Shown here: positions 19,886-29,782 of the stretch, piece by piece
How positions within the stretch are numbered: the first letter of the stretch is position 1
Layout: each line of letters opens with the position of its first letter
DNA from: Apoda limacodes
Taxonomy: Eukaryota > Arthropoda > Insecta > Lepidoptera > Limacodidae
Assembly: GCA_946406115.1 (NCBI GenBank)
Contig: OX291545.1
Span: forward strand, 26,345,153 to 26,409,152
Direction: 5' to 3'
DNA length: 64,000 nt
Notes under the pieces: generated by a model
The model's input: the letters and a program-made list of their open reading frames with translations, nothing else
The model's database searches: none
What the model was told of the DNA's origin: nothing
Program-made: the position numbers and the translations under genes

Positions 19886-22800
19886 AAATCGACAGATGTT
19901 TTTTTTTAATATATTTGTATTAATTTTAGTACTAAATTAACTTTTGGGAATTAATAGAGCAACGTCAAAAAAGTTTCCTTTAGTGTCATTCCAGACAAAA
20001 GACATAACTGTCAGCATTTATAGAATTATTAATTGTTTACGAAATATATTCAGATATCTGTTTGTACGGAGTGAAAACAACTGTGCTGTCCATTCTAAAG
20101 TGCTGTTAAAAAAAATCATTAGAATAGATTATTTATGCGTTAGTTTTTAGTTATGTATTCGGTTACTTACTTTTGGAATTAGGACTAATGATAAATTTTA
20201 ATATTTTTTTTTAAACTTCTGTTATGGAGTTTTTTTTTGTTACTTGAGTTCTAAGATCGTGAAAAGGTAAGGTAAGGTATTGCTATTCGAAGATTGTATT
20301 TTGTGATTGTAGTATACACGCAAGACCATTTGGTGTCAGTTTAAAAGTATATTATATTATGTACATGAAAAAATGCTTGATATGTGACAATATTTAGCGA
20401 TTTGGGAGTATAATTATAATATTATAAAAATTACAAAGCGGTTACTATTGCTGTGTAAAAATGTAAACCTTTAATTTAAATAAATGTATAAATTGTGTAG
20501 TGTAATATAAAAGATAGCTGTTTTATGAAGTGTTCTTATAAGAATATGGGGAGTAGTGATTTTTCCAATTTGATATGTACGCAGTTAGAAATTGGGGCTT
20601 CGAACGGGGCAAGGTTTGAAACTCTACCGCGATTTTCTTTGTGACGAGTATTACTAAAAATATATACTAACCTAAATTTTTAATATAATTCCTATAGGTA
20701 TTTCAAATTATTTTGGTGTATGTCAATGTGTGTGTCAGCAAGTTTCTATTTCTAACTGCAGAAAATTTTGCCTTGCAATTTTTTTTTAAAGATCACAGAC
20801 ACGCGACGTTGCTATGATGAACGAACAAGAGTAGGTCGGCCATTTTGTTTAATTGCTGTCAACAAAATGGCGATGAATTGTTGTTTGTAAACGCATAGTA
20901 TTGATTTTCAATAATGAAAGTACGAATATAAGATATTTTTCCATTCGATGGTGTGTAATAAAGCCTGTAGAGTTAGCTGGCGGTATTGTTGATTATTGGT
21001 TAAAATTAGGTGTGTGGTATTTGATAGTGGGGGGTAGACTTTGAGAATTTATGTCAGGAACTACACTGCATAGAGAAGGTAATAATTTCATTAACAGTGT
21101 TTAATAATTTCGAACTAAACTAAGCTTGTTTTAGTTTATTTTTATTGACATTTTGTGTTTTTATTAAAAAATATTTTTTACGCACTTTGGAGGAAATATA
21201 TTGAATCACTACATTCTTTCGATTAACTGAGTAAAACCTCTAACATTGTCAGTTACTTTTGCCGATACTTTGAGCAATCAATTTTCTTTTTAATTCAATA
21301 GTTACAACTGATGTAAAATATATTTACATTGTTTTTTTCTTTAATTGAAGGAAAGTTAGAATTCCAATTACTCATAGTACATCTACAAAACATTGGCACG
21401 TCCGTGAGCCCCCTCTATGTATTTCATGAGACTGTAGCGTAAATAAACGAACAATTTTGTATTCATTTCAGTGTTTTGTATGACGTGACTACATTTTGTA
21501 GACGCACTATATAACTGTTCAAGTGTATGAAAATGTTAATTTCAATCAATTGTGATTTGATTTGTTAACTTTAAAGTGTGTTTTATTTATTTTAAGACAC
21601 AAAAGCTAATGGCTGATTTCAATTTTATTATAAAATCAATTAATATTAACTTCAGTTCAGATTAGATATCCATTTATTCCCTAAATAGAAAGGATCCTAT
21701 TAGCCATCCATTCCTGATTCATGCCTTCTCTATTCAGGTTTGCTAATCAATCTATGGATAGTTGTTGTTGGCGTCGGAATAGAATGTTCAGGATCGCGTT
21801 TGAAAGGGTATTTGTGATCATAATTGCATAGTTAAATAATATTATATAAAAATAAAATACTATAATGTAAAAGGGGGCATCAATTTAATACGTCATGCAA
21901 ATTTCCGTCACGAGACCACACATGTTACGCTATTATACCATTTTTTGCAAAAGTAATTTAAAAACTATCACGCTGCATGATTCCCAAATGCATGACGTGT
22001 TAAATGGATGGACCAAAATTCTGTGTTGAATCCGGTTGTAGTTCTCTCTGTATAGGTATATGAAATGCGCGTTGTTTTTTAAAGATTTTTGTATTCATGA
22101 GCCTATGACAATGATAGTCTATATATTAAAAATGGGCCTAACGTTCACTGCAAGCAATACAATGTATTTTATTTAAATATCTTTAATTCTCTTACCATTT
22201 AATTAGCTCTGTATGACTATTGCTGCACTATACTTAGTTTAATTTTAAATACAATCTAATGCTTTCTGAGTTATGACAAATCTTGAAATATTAAATCTTT
22301 TAAGATTACAACAAAGCTATCCTTTAAATACATTTTTAATTGTTTTTTCTATAATTTACGTTTCTAATCACTGAAATACCTAATAAATAAGGAATTTATC
22401 TTGCTAGCAATGTGACCCTGCCATATCACGTAATTCTTAGTTATACCATGGGTCTTGCCACCTATAAATAAATAGATACGTCATTCGGTAACGTCATTAG
22501 TGGCACATGTGAATGCAAAATTCTCTGAAAGGCAACGCGCTTATTAACGTTATTAAATAAATTCACCGCCCCTACACTCGCACACTCAGAAGCTAACGGT
22601 TACCGACGCGTTTCATTAATCTGTGGTCAGTCATTGTTAATGCGTCTGTCGTTCTAACACGTCTATGTAGGAAACAAATTTGACTCTGAAATAAAAGAAG
22701 TTATTTAATTTTGGAAATGTTTGTTTTATTTACGATCTGCTGATCTTATTCTTGTCTTGTGTACCTAAGATACGCATAGGTACAGAATACAAGAATAATC

Positions 22801-22992
22801 GCCCTCTTTGCGAGATTTAGCGTAGTGCGAGAGTAGCATGTCGTGCACTTGCTGGTTATTGTTGAAAGTCGTGTTTACACAGATTGCCAAAATGGGTGAT
22901 TCTATTCTAGCAAGAGTGTGTTCGAGCACTTGCATTGCTGAAGTGATCACGAACTTGTTCTGAAAAAACTGCAGTGCGTATAATATTTAAGA
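19886..22992. other. intergenic, no gene recognised
   Basis: AT-rich. A short hairpin GCCATTTTGTT/AACAAAATGGC lies at about 20838-20872. A frame of 61 codons at 22765-22950 (-) was inspected and not recognised. Nothing else is supported. Confidence 0.5.
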
Positions 22993-23443
22993 CTAGTTTC
23001 TGCCAGCGGCTTCGCCCGCCCTAAATTTCGTTATCGGAGCAGGTTTTTACGGCAACTCTTCAATTATAGAAAAAAAACAAACACTAAAATCTTTCCTCTT
23101 TAATGGCAGAATACATTCGTGTCTGTGAAACCATGAAAATACACATACAAGATTTTAACCCAATCGGTCAAGCCGTTTAGAAGTTATGCGAAAAAGGAAG
23201 TAATTAAGTAATTAGGAATGTACGGAAGGATGATTCTTACTACCCGTTGTCCTATTACCTGTTTTCCCGTAGGAATGAAGCATTTTCCCGCGGTAAATAG
23301 TAGCCTATATTCATCAGGGATAATGTCGGCTTCTAATGGTAAAAGAATTTTTCAAATCGGTCCAGTAGTTTCGGAGTCTATTCAATACAAACAAACAAAC
23401 AAACGAACAATCAAATCTTTCCTCTTTATAATATTAGTATAGA
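22993..23443 (-). mobile_element. Helitron-like non-autonomous element, long copy
   Basis: Read on the minus strand it starts A|TCTATACTAATATTATAAAG, has 'GTTCGTTTGTTTGTTTGTTT', and ends in the 'GCGGGCGAAGCCGCTGGCAG' and AAACTAG|T block. At 451 bp it is longer than the other copies and has two internal blocks that look like the family's central region, so it may be two copies nested or fused. Confidence 0.65.
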
Positions 23444-24364
23444 TTAATATGGTAGTAAGTTTGGTAGTAATTTTTAACATGCCTATTGTGTGGGGTAACA
23501 TTTCAAAGAGCTTACTGTAGAAAGTCTGAAAATATTTTTTCTACGATTATCGCAAACCTAAAAATATTTTTAATACAAGTAGGTGCCTATGTAGTAACTT
23601 ACAATGTCCTAATTCTTTTGCATCCAAATACCGTGATCTCGTTTCCTGATCCCGCAAGGTTTTTATAAGAATATGGGGTATTACAGGTGCGGGATCCGCG
23701 AAAATTACGGGATTAGATAGAAAGTAGCATAAATTAAAGTCTTCAGCTTGCTAACAGAGGACGCAAATTAAGCGTGTTACGTGACGTAAACAAGAAAGAT
23801 GATGTTGATAATGAGAAATACCTATTCGCTTTTTTTTATATTACCCACTGTGAACATTCAAATTTAACCCCCACTTACCCACTTGTCTGGAAGCTGAGAA
23901 AGAGCTTTTTCTGCTGAAACCAATTTAGCATTACATACTTGATGCAGTTTGACAAATCTTATGTATTTAAAAATATTTCGGACAAAAGTTTTGTGTTGAT
24001 GGAAAGGATTGGATGCCCTGCCCTACCTAAGGCCTATCGACTGCTTTTCGTCGTTTAAGTACCGAACCCTAAGTGTTGTGGAAACCTGACTTGAGTGCGA
24101 TCGGTTGTAGAGATGCATACCACATTAATAAATTAAATGATGATGAAGAGCAGTAGTGGATCCCAAAGACTAATATTTACAATATGATTTGATTTTCGGC
24201 ACAAAGATAGCTATAGGTAGAGAAAGCAAAGAATGCTTTTAACACGATAAAGTTTCCACGGAGCTTTTCAGCAGGTGAAACTGCGGGGCACATGTGGCAA
24301 TAGGTATACACTTTAGAATTTAGAATTTTTTTTTTGTAGTATGTATAAGTAGTAAGTACATGTA
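23444..24364. other. intergenic, no feature recognised
   Basis: No coding or repeat structure was identified in this stretch. Confidence 0.45.
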
Positions 24365-24488
24365 CAGTGCAACAAACTTTTCTGACCTCGGGTATTTGGT
24401 CGCTAGTGTCGTAAGTTCACATCATTTCAATATGGCGACTGTAGTTTTGATTTTTGATCGCACCAAGTCAAAAAAGTTTGTTGCACTA
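24365..24488. mobile_element. mariner/Tc1-type MITE, TA target duplication
   Basis: The left end CAGTGCAACAAACTTTTCTG matches the reverse complement of the right end (TAGTGCAACAAACTTTTTTG) at nearly every base. It is flanked by TA on both sides (24363-24364 and 24489-24490). It is 124 bp long with no ORF of its own, and the ends fit the CAGT-type termini of Tc1/mariner elements. Confidence 0.75.
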
Positions 24489-24522
24489 TATTTTTTAGGG
24501 TTTCGCGCTGCCATTGCCATTT

Positions 24523-24794
24523 AAAATTACCGGTACAGCACCATCTAGCAATAGTATTAAGAGAAATAGTAACACATTTTTTTGGAAAGTCCTCATACAA
24601 GAAACCCATTTTCATTGTTTTTGTTCTATCTTTAAAACAGTAATATAAAAGTAGGTAATATAATATAATTTCAAACTTGCAGTGAGAAATAGTGTGATCT
24701 CTAAAGTATAACAACAAATAATAACAACTATTTAAGATTACCGGTACAGCGCCATCTAGCTTGTTTTTGAGAGAAACAGTAACACATTTGTTAG
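24523..24794. repeat. direct repeat pair around 'TTACCGGTACAGCRCCATCT'
   Basis: 24523-24584 and 24735-24794 share ATTACCGGTACAGCRCCATC, then TAGC, GAGAAAYAGTAACACATTT and TTRGAAA. The second copy runs straight into the 5S-like composite at 24800. They are probably parts of one dispersed element or of two nested copies. Confidence 0.65.
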
Positions 24795-24799
24795 AAACG

Positions 24800-24954
24800 A
24801 TACTCAAAGTTAAGCAACGTAGGGATTGGTCAGTACTTGGATGGGTGACCGCTTAGTGGCACACTCTCTTTTTTGTTTGCGTTTGTAAATTAGGGAAGGT
24901 GGTAAGTACGTAATCCTCGGCGCGCGAGTCCAACTCGCACTTGGCCGGCTTTTT
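24800..24954 (-). repeat. composite repeat: 'CGGCCAAGTGCGAGT' end joined to a 5S-like segment
   Basis: On the minus strand it begins AAAGCCGGCCAAGTGCGAGT, then TGGACTCGCGCGC. About 90 bp later it reads GCGGTCACCCATCCAAGTAC and TGACC, ending CTTTGAG, which is the reverse complement of the 5S-like block (24805-24862: AAAGTTAAGCAACGTAGGGA ... TACTTGGATGGGTGACCGC). The 5S resemblance of this copy is better than that of 7831-7888. It looks like a 5S-derived non-autonomous repeat. Confidence 0.65.
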
Positions 24955-25560
24955 ATAATAATTATTGTTTTTTTATATCGTGGTTGTAGGTACGTGACAT
25001 AAGCATTAAGAGTTTCATTAAGGCTATGGCATACCCTAGCAAAAGCGTGCCGTTTCGACCACTGTACAAAGACATATTACACTATTGAGCATACAAAGAG
25101 ACACAATTCCAAGTACGATAGGCGCTGGCACGTTGAAAATTTTCGATTTTCTCGGTTTTATGTCGGTATAAAATTCAAATATTCATTTTGAACTATGCAA
25201 AAATGCAAATTCACTTGGCCATATTAATAACCATTTTATTAAATAAGAATCGAGAGAATGTCACTCCACACAATTTGAATTAAGGCCTAAAAATAGAGGG
25301 TCATAATTAATATTTTTTTCTAACTGTTTTAATAGCCAAATTATTATAATATTAGCAAATCTACTTAATTAAGGTTTGAACTATAACATATATTTTTTTT
25401 ACGTTAAAAAGTGTACTCAGGACTGTAACAAAATTAATGAAATTCTCACAAACTTAACTCGTTTGGGTATGTAATAGCAAATAAAATGCTGTATTTAAGG
25501 TACATTGTTTTATTTCCAAATTACAAATACACTTAAATAAATTATTCTAAGCAACCGCAT
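24955..25560. other. intergenic, no feature recognised
   Basis: AT-rich sequence without recognisable structure. Confidence 0.45.
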
Positions 25561-25800
25561 GCTTACTCTTGGAACTGTTTTTCAATCGTAACGTTATCCT
25601 GTAACGATCGAGATATAGGTACTCAAACATACTTACAACGTGCATTTCTTGACGTACGCAGCGTGTTGCTTTTCAAAATTATCGATTCAATATCGATGTT
25701 CCAAATTGGTAATTGAAGCGCAGACATTTTTTAATGTACCTATCGAGTATTTCTCGATCGCTTAAGGATTTCACAATTGAAATCAGTTCCAAGAGTAAGC
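25561..25800. mobile_element. foldback/MITE-like element with perfect 17-bp inverted ends
   Basis: GCTTACTCTTGGAACTG at 25561-25577 is repeated inverted and perfectly at 25784-25800. The similarity continues inward (TTTTTCAATCG against ATTTCAATTGT). It is 240 bp in total with no coding sequence. Confidence 0.75.
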
Positions 25801-27148
25801 CCGCTAAGCTAAACTCTGTATTCTGCTGGGACCTTAAAATGTGATCATAATATTATTTGATAAAATGGTACAAATTACATTCTAAATAGTTTTAACTACA
25901 AATTAATCTAGGCTTACAAAACCAGTTCAAATTCTATGCCAGAGAAAAATAATCGGTCACAGACCTGAGTTCCTACAGTTGATTCGAAATTCCTTTCACT
26001 AGGCATATTTAAAAATATAAGTTACATTTTAAATGCCTATACTAAAATGGAAAATGTGATGTAAAAAAATATTTAGCATATGAATCAAAATTTTTATAAA
26101 AAGAAGAAAATACTAACTAAAAACCATTGACAATCCAAAAATAATGATAGGTACTTTACCAGTAACAATGAGCAGGAACCTACGTACCCATTGCAAGAGT
26201 ATTGATTTAAAAATTATAATCTATTTGTCACAAACATTTTAAGTAGGTATGTTTGATTTACCTATGTAATGCAAGAAAGGGTTATTTACTTGAGTAATAA
26301 CAAATCAAAATAACAAAAAGTAGTACATACTTGCTTATATATTTTTTATTATAGACAAAAAAATTGTAGTTATATAATTTTTTAAATAATATTAATTTGA
26401 GACATTCTATATCTATATGTACCTATAGGTACCGAGCTTGTTCATTACCTATTTCGAAGTTTAATACTTATAAATATCTATATATACCTAGGTGTCAACT
26501 ATTTTAGGTATAAAGATTATGCAGTAACTAGCATGTTATAAAAGAATACCGCAATTAATCAAAAATATTTGCACACAGAAAGATTCCAGCCCGATATACT
26601 GAGTACTCGTATTTAGGAATCTTGTTAGCTGTATAAGTACATACCCTATAGTTTAATTCCTATATTTACATAGTAACAAAAATATACACATTTTGAATGA
26701 AATAATGTATAAAGAAAAATATTTGCAAGAATCCTCACACAAAACCATTTTTTTTCATTTTTTTATTTAAAAATAATAAGATTAAATAATAAATATATTA
26801 TTAATTTTATAACTTTGGCCTGGTCCAATAAGCGAAGTAATTAAAAATAAAATGAACATTAACCACGGATAAAAAGTAAACAAGATTGGTGATTTATTGT
26901 CATTGCTTATTTTTTCTTTTTAAAAAATAACTGCATTCTACCTTCCATACATAATATTTTTTCTTGTTTATATAAAACTATTAAAATAAGTACTAATACA
27001 AGTCATAGGTAAATCAATAATAGATACCTAAATGGGCGAAAAATTCTGAAAATAATAATCAAAAAAGAGTGTGCGCCTCAACCACTTTTAAGAAAATCCA
27101 TGTCAATAACCGGCATTCTGCTTCCATGTACAAAATGTTGGTATAAAT
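25801..27148. other. intergenic, very AT-rich, no feature recognised
   Basis: Long A/T-rich stretch with no coding potential or repeat that I can identify. Confidence 0.5.
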
Positions 27149-27259
27149 CGCGCCACGTAAGTTGAACCTGCGCAGTAACACATTTTTGGTTCGTTAGTAC
27201 ATTTTTTCGTACTGTACCTGCGCAGACAGCCGCCTTTTTTGTTCAACTTACGTGGCGCG
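27149..27259. repeat. short element with perfect 19-bp inverted ends
   Basis: CGCGCCACGTAAGTTGAAC at 27149-27167 is perfectly inverted at 27241-27259. A second inner motif CCTGCGCAG occurs in both halves in direct orientation. The 111-bp unit could fold into a stem-loop; it is either a very short MITE or another palindromic element. Confidence 0.8.
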
Positions 27260-27288
27260 AACTATAACTAAGTGTCAATTACATGCGA

Positions 27289-27315
27289 AAATGGACCATG
27301 GTCCATGGTCCATTT
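27289..27315. repeat. 27-bp perfect palindrome
   Basis: AAATGGACCATGG, a central T, then CCATGGTCCATTT: 13-bp perfect arms around one base, 30 bp after the preceding inverted repeat. Confidence 0.9.
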
Positions 27316-28533
27316 AACGTGAATCATTGATCATTTCGTGTTCAGGCGCTAACTTGGTCGACAGTACGTAAAAGTCGGCTAGAGCCTCGAGCATTACTCC
27401 TGTGGTTACAGTTCTAAGTAAACCCGTTATTCATCAAGTTCTACCCACGAACCCTGCGGCACCACAATGTCCGCCCACGCTGGCAGCCGCGAGATCCCAC
27501 TAACAGACCGACGCGTTCAACTTTCGCGGAGCTTTCTAATCTAACTTGCACGTTTGTCTTATCTTTATTAAATGATTGCCATCATAAAGGTAGATGACTT
27601 CTATACAATCTAGTAAGCACACAAAGAAAAAAATACAAAACAGGTTTGTGACTGAAATCGAATACAATATTAATTGGACCCACAATCAGTTTATTTATGA
27701 ATATAAATTTCTTTTTTATGGAGCGTTGCCGCAATTTACCGACTTTTTGTATGAATGTTTGTTTAAATCTATATTTTTATTGAGATTCATTTCACGCAAC
27801 AGTGCTAATTTATTTACAATAATGAGGAAATTGTAGCCAGTTAGCGCTGCACATGCGTCAACAGACTGCGTTGGTCGGAACGCATATTTACTGACGCACA
27901 GCTAATCAGGCAAAAACATGGTGTACTACATGACCTGAGTCATACAATCGCGTAGATTCGCAAATATCACAGTTATTTATTATACACTTATACTTAGGTA
28001 ACTACTTAGTTTATCTTACACTTACGTAACAATAACTTAGCTATCGTTTTTCTTTTGTTTAACTATTGGTTTTAAAATTTAAAATTATTAATTCTACGAA
28101 AATAATGACACATATATTTCAGGAGTATTTTAAAATGCATCTTGAATTCTTTATAGTTAAAAAATTAAGCATTACGTATTCGATATATGGTACAAAATGC
28201 CTACAGGATAACTGATAGCCAATTAATACAAGCAAACAAGTTGCAACAATAGGTACATTCGTTTTGGATAATGATTAATATAATCTAAATGACTTACCTA
28301 ATCATACAAAAGTGTAAACGCCCACTACTCTTAATACTCAGTTTTTTAGCTTATTTTGCCTCACAACAACCTTTACATCTTATTCTATTTACAATTTAGT
28401 ATCGTAACAGTGGCACTGCGGTTGGACCGGACGAATGCAATTCGATCATAACAGCGGCGATTGAGATCACAGGCGATGGAATGGATACACGACCGGACTG
28501 GATAATACACCCTGTACATTCAAATCACTTATT
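27316..28533. other. intergenic, no gene recognised
   Basis: Contains an 80-codon AT-rich frame (27594-27836, +) with no recognisable domain. No repeat was identified. Confidence 0.5.
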
Positions 28534-28752
28534 TTAATCAACTAAACGTAAGGTGATTCGAATATACCATTTTTCTTTCGGATCCGGGCATGGGCCTTGT
28601 AGCACCAGTCTTGATGATTCAGCTAATGTAACAACACCTAGAACAAATAAAAAAAAACACATTAAGTATAAGAGAAACTTGCTACCGCGTGAGTCACTGC
28701 TTGAATTAGTGACGCAAAAATGTGATTCAACCGAGCTAGCGGTTACCTCCAC
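28534..28752 (-). CDS. unrecognised 72-codon open frame with a signal-peptide-like segment (doubtful)
   Basis: The frame has a strongly hydrophobic stretch SKFLLYLMCFFLFVLGVVTL followed by AESSRLVLQGPCPDPKEKWY and a stop nine codons on. This resembles a secretory signal ending at VTLA|ES or a single membrane segment. A possible acceptor (TTTGTTCTAG|GT) lies inside it, so it could also be an exon beginning at VVTLAESS. The opposite strand is open too (28553-28759), which weakens the case. No homologue is recognised and no splice partner was found. Confidence 0.15.
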   Translation of the reverse strand: MEVTASSVESHFCVTNSSSDSRGSKFLLYLMCFFLFVLGVVTLAESSRLVLQGPCPDPKEKWYIRITLRLVD

Positions 28753-29169
28753 ACCATAAGCATATATCTACTTTTGACTGCTGATTGTCAGCTTTCTGGC
28801 CAGGATTGAAGCATGACAAATATGTTTACTACGCGTCCGTTTTCTTTGCTACCGTAGGACCTATTTATTTATCTTGAAGTAATAAGAATTCGTTTAGTTT
28901 ATGTTACGTCACGTTCTGTGGCTTTTTTAAGCTCACCATCAAGCTCTTGGACAAATAAAGATAATTATGGTCATAAATTCCGTAGTAGGTAGGCTTATAA
29001 CTTCATTTATACCTACCAATTAAATCAATTAATAAAGGTATGTGGACGCAATGTACGACCATAAAGGTACACAGATATAAATATGGTTTGAATTGAATTC
29101 CAATTAACCTAATTTCCTACTGTTTACTGCCTTATCTTAACGCTCAGAGTCTTTTATCCTATCCTACTT
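28753..29169. other. intergenic, no feature recognised
   Basis: No supported feature in this stretch. Confidence 0.45.
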
Positions 29170-29487
29170 TCTACTAATATTATAAATGTGAAAGTATGGA
29201 TTGGTGGACGGATGTTTTTTACTCAATCACGCTTCAACCGCTGGACGGATCGGGCTGAAACTTGGCACACATATAGGTTAGGTGCTGGAATAGGGCATAA
29301 GCTACTTTTTATCCCGTATAATTCAAAAGCTCCTGCGGGAATAACTATAATCGAGCTTAAACGAACTTTAGCTACAAATATAGCTTGCTATAGCAAACTT
29401 CATTAGTAAGTATAATTAAGGAGTTAATTAAGAAGTGCCACGCCGATTACCGTATATAGGGCGAGCAGGGCCGCTGGCAAAATCTAG
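29170..29487 (+). mobile_element. Helitron-like non-autonomous element, near complete
   Basis: Starts T|TCTACTAATATTATAAATG. It has 'CACGCTTCAACCGCTGGACG', 'GCTCCTGCGGGAATAACTAT' and 'TTGCTATAGCAAACTTCATT' and ends GGCAAAATCTAG|T. The TC start and CTAG end follow the Helitron terminal rule. Confidence 0.7.
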
Positions 29488-29653
29488 TTATTATATAAAG
29501 TACATAATATACTTCATTAGGTATTATTATATTATGCATTTTTTCTCGCAGTGCATGAACTTTGGTATTTATTTGAACACACATCTTTGTTGTCCTTGTT
29601 TTGCGATAACCAAATATTGATTTCCATACTCGTGTTGCTTTTATGGTCAAATT

Positions 29654-29782
29654 ATTTTAACAAATGGGAACTAATGTATGTAAAAATGCAGATGTTGAGA
29701 TCTTTGTGACAAATCCAAAACGGCACGGATTTGGATTAAGTTATCTTTACTTTTATTTACATTAGTTCCCATTTGTTAAAAT
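29654..29782. mobile_element. 129-bp MITE with perfect 25-bp terminal inverted repeats
   Basis: ATTTTAACAAATGGGAACTA plus ATGTA at 29654-29678 is perfectly inverted at 29758-29782. An inner imperfect hairpin (ATCCAAAAC/GATTTGGAT) lies at about 29713-29736. Perfect ends suggest a recent or conserved element. No target duplication was identified with confidence. Confidence 0.8.

Noticed and set aside
24427..24807. 126-codon minus-strand frame
   Set aside because: It spans a MITE and a direct-repeat pair, so its repeated peptide pieces reflect repeats and not a gene.
24805..24862. Functional 5S rRNA gene
   Set aside because: Only the second half of 5S is recognisable and it is embedded in a dispersed repeat.
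27594..27836. 80-codon plus-strand frame
   Set aside because: AT-biased composition, no motif, no neighbouring exon.
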